26,614 nucleotides of DNA from JBFMAI01 sp040755725 (GCA_040755725.1 JBFMAI010000003.1:1-26614), one strand, 5' to 3'; numbered from the stretch's first letter, positions 18,064 through 26,614 are shown. The notes: generated by a model from the sequence alone, not told the origin. Numbers and translations: made by a program.

Positions 18064-18428
18064 CCGCAGGCCCCTCCCACGACCCCATCCTCTCCCAGCC
18101 GCCAACGGGATCCGCCGCCCAAGTGGCAGAACGCCCGGCCCCGCACCGGCGCGCGGGGTTTGGCTCGGTGCTCTGGGGGGTGCTTGGAAAACGTCGGATT
18201 CTCGGGCGAGAACCGCGTGGGCGACGCGCCGGCCCCCGCCGAAACTCGCCTGTTATCGGAAGCCCAAACTGCGGGCTGGGCCGCTCGGCCACGCGCCAGC
18301 TTGAGCTATCGGAATCCTATTAACGACCCGCGCGAATCGGACGATGGAACCGACGCGGAGCGGACCTTGGGTTTCCCGCCGCGGACGGCCCGCGTCCGCC
18401 GGGGCCGGGTCAGGACTCGAGGAAGACC
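18064..18428. other. Intergenic region with three hairpins, no gene seen
   Basis: This 365-base gap holds the terminator-like hairpin at 18139-18161, a palindrome TTCTCGGGCGAGAA near 18199, and a 7-bp hairpin GCGGACG/CGTCCGC at 18381-18399 close to the start of the coiled-coil gene. TTGAGC at 18301 and TATTAA at 18318 look like promoter halves but are only 11 bases apart. No supported reading frame or known RNA family was found. Confidence 0.45.
18139..18161 (+). terminator. Possible terminator after the phosphatidyltransferase gene
   Basis: CCCCGC (18139-18144) pairs with GCGGGG (18153-18158) around an 8-base loop, and a short TTT follows. The T run is weak, so the confidence is modest. Confidence 0.4.
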
Positions 18429-19538
18429 ATGAGCTCGTTGGCGACCGAAGCGAAACCGGAACAGGGAGCGGGCGGCGGCCTGGTGCTGACCGCCGACGCC
18501 CCCGGCACCGCGCTGCGCAAGACCGCCCGGCCACCGGCCGCACGTGCCGGTCGTTGGAAGCGGTTGTGCGACGACTTGACGTCCAAGGCCGAGTCCTTGC
18601 GGAAGCTGCGGGAAGAGATCGAACCGAAGGCGGCGGCCCTCGCCGACCGCGAGAAGGAGCTGGACGCGCGGGCCACGGATCTCGACACCCGGCAGCAGGA
18701 GCTGGATGCCCGCCTCAAGCAGAGTGAAACCCTGGCCGCCGAGCTGACCCGCGGCAGCGCCGACCTCGAACGCTTCGCCCAGCAACTCGAGGAGCGCCGG
18801 GCCGCGCTGGACCAACAGGCCGCCGCGCAGAAGCAACGGGCCGACGAACTGACGACCTGGATGGCCACGCTCGACGCCCGCGACGGGGAGCTCACCGCCC
18901 GGGCCCGCGAACTCGAGGAACGCGCCCGCGCAATCGAAGAACGCGCCCGCGAGCTCGATACGCAACTGGGTGAACTCCGCGCCCGCGGCGAAGAGATCAC
19001 CGCCCGCCTGCCGGAGCTGAATCGCCGCCAGGCCGCTTTGGATGAGTTGACCGCGCGCTTCCAGGACCGCGAGCGCGAAATCGCACGGCGTGAGAGGGAG
19101 CTTGAAGCCCGCGAGCGCACGCTGCGCAACCTGACCGCCGAGTTGAAGGCCCGCCGCGACGAGGTCAAGGAATGGGAGGAGGACTTGCAGGCCCGGCACA
19201 AGCAGTTGGAAGCCGAGGCCGCGATCATCGCCCAGCAGCGGGCTGAGGCAAAAACGCTGCAAGCCGAGGCGGCCCGTCAAGAGCAAGCGGCCCTGGCTTT
19301 GCAACGCCGTACCGCCGAGGTCGAGGCCCGCGAACGCGCCGTGAACCGTCGGACCGCCGAACTGACCGGCCGCGAGCAGCAGGTCGTCAGCCGCTGGCAG
19401 ACGCTGGAGCGGCACCGCGGTGAGTTCGACGCGCGCATCGCTGACCTGGCCCGCTGGATCGGCTTTTACCTCAACATGCCGCGGAGCGGCGATAGCGTTC
19501 CCGAACCAGCCCCCGACGCGGCCCACTCGGCCTCCTGA
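18429..19538 (+). CDS. Long coiled-coil protein, unrecognised
   Basis: A 369-residue protein starting at ATG 18429 with GAGGAAG just upstream. From about residue 45 to 345 it is an almost unbroken Glu/Arg/Ala/Leu coiled coil, with recurring short units such as RARELEERARAIEERA, REREIARRERELEARER and VEARERAVNRRTAEL. No membrane helix, signal peptide or enzymatic motif is visible. The short C-terminal part (DLARWIGFYLNMPRSGD) may be a docking segment. It should form a long rod-like dimer, perhaps structural or cytoskeleton-like. Low complexity makes remote homology unreliable. It is convergent with the antiporter gene and its only likely promoter is in the preceding 365-base gap. Confidence 0.72.
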   Translation: MSSLATEAKPEQGAGGGLVLTADAPGTALRKTARPPAARAGRWKRLCDDLTSKAESLRKLREEIEPKAAALADREKELDARATDLDTRQQELDARLKQSETLAAELTRGSADLERFAQQLEERRAALDQQAAAQKQRADELTTWMATLDARDGELTARARELEERARAIEERARELDTQLGELRARGEEITARLPELNRRQAALDELTARFQDREREIARRERELEARERTLRNLTAELKARRDEVKEWEEDLQARHKQLEAEAAIIAQQRAEAKTLQAEAARQEQAALALQRRTAEVEARERAVNRRTAELTGREQQVVSRWQTLERHRGEFDARIADLARWIGFYLNMPRSGDSVPEPAPDAAHSAS

Positions 19539-19559
19539 ACCGCCGCCGCAAACCGGCCG

Positions 19560-19590
19560 CGGCCCCGGCGACGAGCGGGGCCGGTGGTCC
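19560..19590. terminator. Likely shared terminator between convergent genes
   Basis: CGGCCCCG (19560-19567) and CGGGGCCG (19576-19583) form an 8-bp stem with an 8-base loop in the 54-base gap between the stop codons of the coiled-coil gene (+) and the antiporter gene (-). A weak TCCTTTCATT follows on the + strand. It is well placed to end both transcripts. Confidence 0.5.
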
Positions 19591-19592
19591 TT

Positions 19593-20813
19593 TCATTCAT
19601 CCTGTAGGCCGTTTGTTTCCTCTCCCAGCTCCGCGGCCGGCACCACGATGGGCTCGGCCGGCGGGGCGGGCAGCAGGTGCCGCGGGAGGAAGGCCAATCC
19701 GGCGATGAGCGTCGGGACCACGGCGCTGGCGATGACCACGCCGACGAGGAACGAGTACTGCTCGCGCGTCACGATGTTGTGCGTCAACCCGTACAACGCT
19801 GAGATCGTCCCGAAGGTCAGGCCGGTGGACATGAGCAGGGTGTAATACCAGCGCTCCCGGCGGTCTTGTCGAAAACGGGCGATGACCGGATACAGGCCGA
19901 ATATCTTCGACACGACCTTGCCCCCCAGCAGGAGCAGGAATACCAACGGGGCCGACACGATCGCCGGCATCGCCACCAGGGCCCCGGCCCGGATGAAGTA
20001 GAAAGGCGTCAGGAAGCCGACCGTCAAGGTGCGCATACGCCGAATCCACAGGTGGTCCGCGGCCGCCGCTTCCGCCAGCACCATCCCCGCGACGTACGCC
20101 GGCAGGACCGCCTCACTGCCGGCCCACAACGCCAGGGCCCCCAGCGCGAACAGCACGAGCAGCACCAACTTGGTCCGTATGGCGGCGGTGCGATACGCGT
20201 AACGCCGCGTCATCCAGTTGGTCACGATCGGCAGGGCGGTCAACGCCAGGATGGCGGCCCCCAGGAAGATGCCGGTCTTGTGCGTGAACGGCGCGAAGAT
20301 CAACCCCAGGGCCAGCACCGTGCCCAGGTCGTTGACAAAGCACGCGCCCAGGATGCCCTTGCCGAACTCGGTGCGGTTGAGCCCCGTTTCGAGCATGACG
20401 GCGTACACGACCGCCATCGAGGTGGTGGACAGCGCCACCCCAGCCAGCCAACTCGCTCGACCGTCCCAGCCGAGGAGGTAATGGGCCACGGCGGCGCAGC
20501 CGAGGAACGGGGCCGCGAAGCCGATCAGCCCCACCACCGTGACCTCGCGCCACTTGGCCCGCAACGTGGTCGGCTCCAACTCCGCGCCGGCCAGGAAGGT
20601 CAGCATGACCGCCCCCGCCGACGCCAGGAAACGCAGCCAATCCGCGTCGGTCCCCAAGGCACCCTGCCCCCAGTAGTGCTGGGCCACGGCTCCCGCCGCG
20701 ATCCCCACGCAAATCTCCACCAGCGCCATCGAGATCCGCAGGTGGTTGGCGAGCACCGTGGCGACTACGGCTAGAAACAACCACACGGCGGCAATGGAAA
20801 AGGCTTCGGTCAT
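19593..20813 (-). CDS. CPA-type cation/proton antiporter, fluoride-riboswitch controlled
   Basis: A 406-residue membrane antiporter of the monovalent cation:proton antiporter (CPA) superfamily, about 11-13 helices, lacking the regulatory C-terminal domain found in KefB/KefC. The start at 20813 has GGAG six bases upstream. The family's unwound fourth helix is visible as LSTTSMAVVYAVMLETGL (about 128-145). The ion site reads Asn161-Asp162 (FVNDLGTV), the ND form associated with electroneutral exchangers, not the DD of NhaA/NapA. A lysine in GGKVVSKIFG (Lys299 or Lys303) may match the conserved TM10 lysine. The leader on the same strand is a fluoride riboswitch with its own promoter, so expression should rise with intracellular fluoride. 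The likely role is fluoride or acid-stress resistance by moving protons or cations; direct fluoride transport is possible but unproven. Confidence 0.87.
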   Translation of the reverse strand: MTEAFSIAAVWLFLAVVATVLANHLRISMALVEICVGIAAGAVAQHYWGQGALGTDADWLRFLASAGAVMLTFLAGAELEPTTLRAKWREVTVVGLIGFAAPFLGCAAVAHYLLGWDGRASWLAGVALSTTSMAVVYAVMLETGLNRTEFGKGILGACFVNDLGTVLALGLIFAPFTHKTGIFLGAAILALTALPIVTNWMTRRYAYRTAAIRTKLVLLVLFALGALALWAGSEAVLPAYVAGMVLAEAAAADHLWIRRMRTLTVGFLTPFYFIRAGALVAMPAIVSAPLVFLLLLGGKVVSKIFGLYPVIARFRQDRRERWYYTLLMSTGLTFGTISALYGLTHNIVTREQYSFLVGVVIASAVVPTLIAGLAFLPRHLLPAPPAEPIVVPAAELGEETNGLQDE

Positions 20814-20838
20814 GGTCCGCTCCGCGACATACGACAAC

Positions 20839-20860
20839 AAAAAACCTGCCTTGCGGCAGG
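20839..20860 (-). terminator. Intrinsic terminator of the riboswitch
   Basis: CCTGCC (20860-20855), tetraloop GCAA, GGCAGG (20850-20845), then six T (20844-20839), all upstream of the antiporter start. The arm CCCCTGCC (20862-20855) can be captured by GGCAGGGG (20889-20882), which would remove the terminator. Confidence 0.85.
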
Positions 20861-20951
20861 GGGCCGGGTGCACGCGCGGGACCCCTGCCTGCAAGCGTCC
20901 AGGCAGGAGTCATCAGACCACGACGGTCACTTAATGGCGGACTCCATCGCC
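20839..20951 (-). promoter_or_regulatory. Fluoride riboswitch (crcB motif) with expression platform
   Basis: Read on the minus strand, the leader has all parts of the fluoride aptamer. GGCG (20951-20948) pairs with CGCC (20939-20936), enclosing ATGGAGTC. GGAGTC (20945-20940) pairs with GACTCC (20911-20906). A small stem GACC/GGTC surrounds GTCGT. The conserved CTGATGACTCCTGCC lies at the 3' edge. The order and spacing closely follow the well-known Bacillus cereus crcB aptamer (GGCGAUGGAGUUCGCC, then a stem, then UAAUGACUCCUACC). Downstream, GACTCCTGCCTG can instead pair with CAGGCAGGGGTC (20891-20880), destroying the aptamer. An intrinsic terminator then follows. A predicted ON switch for the antiporter gene. 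The identification rests on recall of the motif, not on a covariance-model score. Confidence 0.88.
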
Positions 20952-20957
20952 GCCGGG

Positions 20958-20986
20958 ATTCTATCTGCCGGCCCCCCGCATGACAA
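20958..20986 (-). promoter_or_regulatory. Promoter of the riboswitch-antiporter transcript, TTGTCA-17-TAGAAT
   Basis: On the minus strand TTGTCA (20986-20981) and TAGAAT (20963-20958) are exactly 17 bases apart. Transcription would begin near 20951, at the first base of the fluoride aptamer. This is the best promoter in the window and fits the riboswitch call. Confidence 0.75.
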
Positions 20987-21128
20987 GCCGCCGGCTTCCC
21001 GCGCGGCGAGCCGGTGCCGCGACGCCGACGGCCCCACTACCCGGCGGCAGGGCCGCTCCGTAAAATGGACGATCCGGCGCCGGCCCCACGGCCGGCCCGT
21101 GAGCTTCACCCCGCAGTAGGAGCGCACA

Positions 21129-21512
21129 ATGGCGGTGCCCAACGATCGCAGGTACTCCCAGACCCATGAGTGGTTCAAGGCCGATGGGAACGTCGTGACC
21201 ATCGGCATCACCCAGTTCGCCGCCGACGAGCTCACCGACATCACGTACGTCGATCTGCCCGCGGTCGGCGACACGGTGGAGGGCGGCGGCCACTTTGGCG
21301 AGATTGAGTCCGTCAAGGCCACCAGCGAGTTGTACTGCGCCGTGTCCGGCGAGGTTGTCGCGGTCAACGAGCGGCTGGCCGATGAGCCGGGGCTGGTCAA
21401 CACCGACCCGCTCGGCGAGGGCTGGATGCTCAAGATTCGCGCCGCCGACGTCAGCCCGCTCCAGAAGCTGCTGGACGGCCCGGCGTATGAGAAGATGATC
21501 GCGGAACACTGA
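21129..21512 (+). CDS. gcvH: Glycine cleavage system H protein
   Basis: A 127-residue lipoyl carrier of the glycine cleavage system. It shuttles the aminomethyl group from P protein (GcvP) to T protein. The lipoyl lysine is Lys63 in EIESVKATSE, at the position expected for GcvH (Lys64 in E. coli). The fold signatures RYSQTHEWFK near the N-terminus and LGEGWMLKI near the C-terminus are present. AGGAG precedes the ATG by a short gap. gcvP follows on the same strand, but 244 bases of repeats separate the two genes. No gcvT lies in the window. No glycine riboswitch was seen upstream. Confidence 0.96.
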   Translation: MAVPNDRRYSQTHEWFKADGNVVTIGITQFAADELTDITYVDLPAVGDTVEGGGHFGEIESVKATSELYCAVSGEVVAVNERLADEPGLVNTDPLGEGWMLKIRAADVSPLQKLLDGPAYEKMIAEH

Positions 21513-21563
21513 GAAGCAGTGACAAGTGGAAGGTGCCCAGTGCCAAGAGGCCGCCCCGCGACT

Positions 21564-21596
21564 CCCCTCCCTCTCCGGGAGGGGTTGGGGGAGGGT
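21564..21596 (+). repeat. Palindrome plus G-run repeat, copy D (subtype 2)
   Basis: CCCCTCCCTCTCCGGGAGGGG, then TTGGGGGAGGG. The stretch GGGAGGGGTTGGGGGAGGG fits a quadruplex with loops of 1, 2 and 1 bases. It faces copy E. Confidence 0.8.
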
Positions 21597-21613
21597 CGAG
21601 ACGGGCGCGTTGT

Positions 21614-21646
21614 GCCCCTCACCCCACCCTCTCCCCAGAGGGGCGA
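21614..21646 (-). repeat. Palindrome plus G-run repeat, copy E (subtype 1, inverted)
   Basis: On the minus strand it reads CCCCTCTGGGGAGAGGGTGG and continues with more G. It shares the AGGGTGGGG ending with copy A at 3338 but lies in the opposite orientation. With copy D it forms an inverted pair, as in REP/BIME elements. Confidence 0.7.
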
Positions 21647-21756
21647 GGAGTTAGCGAACAGGCACTTCGCACTTGTCCCTTCGCACTCGTCACTTTGCAC
21701 TGGTCACATTGCACTTGTCCCCTGTCACCCCCCGCTTGCGGGAGGAGTCCCCTTCA

Positions 21757-24663
<2,907 letters not shown>

Positions 24664-24698
24664 CGCTTGGGCGCCTCGACGCCGGCCGGTGGCTCTTA

Positions 24699-24733
24699 CC
24701 CCCCTCCCTTTCAGGGAGGGGTTGGGGGAGGGT
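24699..24733 (+). repeat. Palindrome plus G-run repeat, copy F (subtype 2)
   Basis: CCCCCTCCCTTTCAGGGAGG, then GGTTGGGGGAGGGTTG, 36 bases after the gcvP stop. It keeps the four G-tracts of copy D and may form a hairpin at the end of the gcvP message. Confidence 0.8.
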
Positions 24734-24824
24734 TGAAATCCCCGTGTGTCGTGCCCCCACGACGCGCCGCCCCGTAGCGCCTAACCGGCGTTCGGCGGTC
24801 GGCACTAAGGACCCGCTCCTGCCG

Positions 24825-24830
24825 TATAAT
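24825..24830 (+). promoter_or_regulatory. Possible -10 box (TATAAT) before the 77-residue gene
   Basis: A perfect TATAAT lies 39 bases before the start at 24870. No good -35 hexamer is found at 16-18 bases upstream, so only the -10 is supported. Confidence 0.4.
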
Positions 24831-24869
24831 CAGATTGCTTATCGTTCGGTCACCGCTGGAGCCGTGCCG

Positions 24870-25103
24870 ATGACGCGTGAAGAGCTGCGCAAGGTGCTGA
24901 CGGCCAGTCCGTTCCGGCCGTTTCGAATTCACCTGGGTGATGGTCGCGCGCTGGAGGTCCCGCATCCCGACTTCGCCGCCCTTCATCCTGCGGGCCGCAC
25001 ACTGGTTGTCTTCGGCCCAAAAGAAGAACCGTTCGAGATCGTGGACGTCATGCTCATCACCAGCATCGAGGTCGGCAACGGCACCCGGCGACGCAAGAAG
25101 TGA
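24870..25103 (+). CDS. Small conserved protein (77 aa), planctomycete-type, function unknown
   Basis: Starts at ATG 24870 with GGAG nine bases upstream and a TATAAT box further up. The protein begins MTREELRKVLTASPFRPFRI, then HLGDGRALEVPHPDF, and ends with a basic tail (GTRRRKK). Short proteins opening with this 'PFRPF-hLxDGR' pattern are, to my recollection, common in planctomycete genomes and have no known function. It is predicted soluble, mostly beta strands. It is a single gene between gcvP and the radical SAM gene. The longer frame from 24495 is spurious: its N-terminal part overlaps gcvP and a repeat. Confidence 0.75.
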   Translation: MTREELRKVLTASPFRPFRIHLGDGRALEVPHPDFAALHPAGRTLVVFGPKEEPFEIVDVMLITSIEVGNGTRRRKK

Positions 25104-25122
25104 CGCCGGCCCGGCGGTCGGC

Positions 25123-25150
25123 GCTGGGTGCCGGGGGCTGGGGGCCGCGC
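25123..25150 (+). repeat. G-rich 7-base tandem array
   Basis: Units GCTGGGT, GCCGGGG, GCTGGGG and GCCGCGC follow each other with a 7-base period, 19 bases after the stop of the 77-residue gene. The period matches the arrays near groES and gcvH, with a different unit. Confidence 0.6.
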
Positions 25151-25234
25151 CGACGTGGGCATCGGCGCGTCGGCGCGCCGAGTCGCTTTCAGGCCCACGC
25201 GAAGACGTGTCGGCGTGACACTCGGCCCCGCCGC

Positions 25235-25272
25235 CACTCAATCCCTCGATCCCTTACTCCCTCAGTCCCTCG
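25235..25272 (+). repeat. 8-base tandem array, consensus NNNTCCCT
   Basis: CAATCCCT, CGATCCCT, TACTCCCT and CAGTCCCT run with a strict 8-base period upstream of the radical SAM gene. No inverted partner was seen. Confidence 0.65.
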
Positions 25273-25321
25273 CGGCATGGCGTTGAGGCCCGCGCGATCA
25301 ACAGTCTGCGCCGCGGCTCCG

Positions 25322-25350
25322 TTGCACTCCTAACATATTCCGAATATCAT
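25322..25350 (+). promoter_or_regulatory. Promoter candidate TTGCAC-17-TATCAT for the radical SAM gene
   Basis: TTGCAC (25322-25327) and TATCAT (25345-25350) are 17 bases apart. A start near 25357 would give a leader of about 24 bases before the ATG at 25381. The AT-rich stretch stands out from GC-rich surroundings. Confidence 0.6.
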
Positions 25351-25380
25351 GCGGCCGCTAGCCGACAGGACGGCCCGGTC

Positions 25381-26397
25381 ATGGACCCCATCAGCAACCC
25401 GGCCAGCGCCTTTTCACCGACGCGGTGTGAGTGGGACGCCGCGCCGCCCAACGCCCGGCTGTCGGTCCGGGAGGAAACCGCCGCCTCCGCGCTCACGCAC
25501 AACGACAGCCCGGACATCCCCTATCGCTGGTCGGTCAATCCGTATCGCGGGTGCCAGCACGGCTGCGCTTACTGCTACGCCCGCCGCACGCACGAGTACC
25601 TCGATCTCGGCGCCGGGACGGACTTCGAACACACGATCATCGTCAAGACCAACGTCGCCGAGCGGCTCGCGGCCGAGCTGGCCCGCCCCCGCTGGCGACG
25701 CGAGTGGATCGAGCTGTCCGGCGTGACCGACGCGTACCAGCCGCTGGAACGGCACTATCGGCTCACTCGGCGCTGCCTCGAAGTCTGCGTGGCGCGCGGC
25801 AATCCGGTCGGCGTGACCACGAAGTCGGCGCTGGTCACGCGCGACATCGACCTGCTCGCCGAACTGCACCGCCGAGCAGCCGCGCAAGTGTTCATCAGCA
25901 CGACCTTTGCCGACGACCGCATCGCCCGGCTCCTGGAGCCGATGACCGCGACCGCCGAGGCCCGCTTTGACGCGATGCGTCGAATCGCGGCGGCGGGCGT
26001 GCCGGTCGGCGTCCTGATTGCCCCGGTGATCCCGGGCCTCAACGACCGCGATATCCCCGTGCTGCTGACCCGGGCGGCGGAGTGCGGGGCCGCGTCCGCC
26101 TGCTTTACGCCGGTGCGGCTCCCGGGCAGCGTCGCCGAGGTGTTTCTCGCGCGGCTGCGGGCCGCGTTGCCGCAGGCCGCCGGTCGCATCGAGGCGCGGA
26201 TTCGTGATCTGCGGGGCGGGCGGCTGAACGATCCGCGGCTGGGTGGTCGGATGGAAGCCCACGGGGCGTATTGGGACGGCATTCGTCGGCTCTTCGAGAC
26301 CACGGCCACGCGCGTAGGCCTCGACGGCGGGCAGTCCTGGCGCTGCGACCCGGCCCCCGTCGCCCCCCGCCCGGTCAAGCAATTAGAGCTCTTCTAG
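25381..26397 (+). CDS. Radical SAM protein, Rv2578c/PA0069 type (SplB-like)
   Basis: A 338-residue radical SAM protein. The 4Fe-4S motif CxxxCxxC is Cys58, Cys62 and Cys65 in NPYRGCQHGCAYCYARRTHEY. This NPYxGCxHxCxYCYAR form, the following LGAGTDFEHTIIVKTN, and the C-terminal ending QLELF mark the Rv2578c/PA0069 branch, related to spore photoproduct lyase but of unknown reaction. The SAM barrel continues through FISTTFADDRIARLLEP and VLIAPVIPGLND. The ATG at 25381 has only a weak AGGA ten or so bases upstream, but a good promoter (25322-25350) fits this start. It stands alone, between a small gene and an IS end. Confidence 0.9.
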   Translation: MDPISNPASAFSPTRCEWDAAPPNARLSVREETAASALTHNDSPDIPYRWSVNPYRGCQHGCAYCYARRTHEYLDLGAGTDFEHTIIVKTNVAERLAAELARPRWRREWIELSGVTDAYQPLERHYRLTRRCLEVCVARGNPVGVTTKSALVTRDIDLLAELHRRAAAQVFISTTFADDRIARLLEPMTATAEARFDAMRRIAAAGVPVGVLIAPVIPGLNDRDIPVLLTRAAECGAASACFTPVRLPGSVAEVFLARLRAALPQAAGRIEARIRDLRGGRLNDPRLGGRMEAHGAYWDGIRRLFETTATRVGLDGGQSWRCDPAPVAPRPVKQLELF

Positions 26398-26403
26398 AGG
26401 ACC

Positions 26404-26482
26404 GTGCGCGATCGTGCGGCGCGGGAGGGCGATCCCGGCGCGCCGGCACGGACCTCCCCCAGGGCGCCGCCGAATCGCGCAC
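26404..26482. other. Large nested palindrome after the radical SAM gene
   Basis: GTGCGCGAT (26404-26412) pairs with ATCGCGCAC (26474-26482). Inside it GCGGCG (26416-26421) pairs with CGCCGC (26465-26470), then GGGAGG pairs with CCTCCC, and the centre is CCGGCGCGCCGG. The 79-base region can fold into one long interrupted stem. It begins 7 bases after the stop codon and ends 9 bases before the IS end. It may serve as terminator or as a target hairpin. Confidence 0.6.
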
Positions 26483-26491
26483 AGCCATTTA

Positions 26492-26614
26492 GAGCCTATC
26501 CCATAACCTCGGCGGCGCGGAAGGTAATGTAGGCGCAGACCAAGTGTAGCATAGCGGTGTAGTTAGCGACTTTCTTCTCCCAGCGGATGAGCAGGCGTCG
26601 AAAACGATTGAGCC
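26492..26614. mobile_element. End of an IS5-like insertion sequence, cut by the window edge
   Basis: The sequence GAGCCTATCCCATAACC starting at about 26494 looks like a terminal inverted repeat of the IS5 superfamily. It contains the stop codon of a transposase fragment on the minus strand. TTTA immediately outside is compatible with a TA or TNA target duplication. The other end lies beyond the window. Confidence 0.7.
26496..26614 (-). CDS. IS5-family transposase, C-terminal 38 residues (partial)
   Basis: The minus strand encodes the last 38 residues of a transposase, including RFRRLLIRWEKKVANY and LHLVCAYITFRAAEVMG, then TAG at 26498-26496. The RWEKK..NY..MLH pattern is typical of the end of IS5-group DDE transposases. 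The frame is open to the window edge, so the gene may be intact outside. The stop codon lies inside the terminal repeat. Confidence 0.75.
   Translation of the reverse strand, partial: LNRFRRLLIRWEKKVANYTAMLHLVCAYITFRAAEVMG

Larger units (their letters stand above)
21513..21729. repeat. Composite repeat block between gcvH and gcvP
   Basis: The left arm is a 7-base array (21513-21547; units TGACAAG, TGGAAGG, TGCCCAG, TGCCAAG) that starts directly after the gcvH stop. The right arm (21662-21729) holds about nine complementary-type units (CACTTGT, CACTTTG, CACATTG). Between them lie two palindrome/G-run repeats in opposite orientation. Arms and core are symmetrical, so the block could fold as one large hairpin. 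Confidence 0.8.

Noticed and set aside
14563..18105. A 1180-codon open frame on the minus strand
   Set aside because: It runs antisense through three supported genes; the translation is Arg/Gln/Pro-rich low-complexity sequence typical of a GC-rich shadow.
18301..18323. Promoter TTGAGC/TATTAA before the coiled-coil gene
   Set aside because: The two hexamers are only 11 bases apart, too short for a sigma-70 promoter.
20814..20894. An N-terminal extension of the antiporter starting at TTG 20894
   Set aside because: The extra 27 codons read through the riboswitch hairpins and terminator; the ATG at 20813 has a proper ribosome site.
20990..21128. A glycine riboswitch upstream of gcvH
   Set aside because: Expected from the pathway, but the leader is too short and has only a GCCGGC hairpin; no conserved glycine aptamer core was seen.
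21673..21756. An N-terminal extension of GcvP from 21673
   Set aside because: It is the translation of the 7-base repeat array; GGAGGAG supports the start at 21757.

Overview
The window is GC-rich bacterial DNA, most likely from a planctomycete of the Phycisphaerae lineage. The evidence is a secreted metallopeptidase ending in a planctomycete-style 'GC-type' dockerin (GDLNCDG, then GDINPFV twice), a groEL-groES-groEL arrangement, and several small or membrane proteins of the kind conserved in that phylum. No tRNA, rRNA, CRISPR array or phage gene was seen. The only mobile DNA is one IS end, cut by the right edge of the window.

Layout. 0.2-2.5 kb: secreted M1 aminopeptidase (+), overlapping tail-to-tail with a DUF4230 gene (-) that follows a 50-residue membrane protein. 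3.5-5.4 kb: MsbA-like ABC exporter (-). 5.8-12.1 kb: chaperone block on the + strand, groEL1-groES-groEL2-dnaJ-grpE plus an FmdB-type zinc ribbon. 12.2-13.4 kb, - strand: a MazG-like pyrophosphohydrolase and a protein with a C-terminal J domain. 13.6-18.1 kb, + strand: two large membrane proteins and a CDP-alcohol phosphatidyltransferase. 18.4-19.5 kb: a coiled-coil protein. 19.6-20.8 kb: a CPA-type cation/proton antiporter (-). 21.1-24.7 kb: gcvH and gcvP of the glycine cleavage system (+). 24.9-26.4 kb: a 77-residue conserved protein and an Rv2578c/PA0069-type radical SAM protein. From 26.49 kb: the end of an IS5-like element.

The most informative finding is not a protein. The leader of the antiporter gene (minus strand, about 20951 down to 20839) matches the fluoride (crcB) riboswitch in its helices and conserved sequence. 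It is preceded by a near-consensus promoter. It is followed by a two-hairpin expression platform in which the arm of one hairpin can capture the arm of an intrinsic terminator. This predicts an antiporter that is switched on by fluoride.

The second theme is the intergenic DNA. Six copies of a short palindrome followed by G-runs (hairpin plus potential G-quadruplex) and several degenerate 7- or 8-base tandem arrays fill the gaps. Some arrays are arranged as inverted pairs around a core. They sit around the chaperone genes and between gcvH and gcvP.
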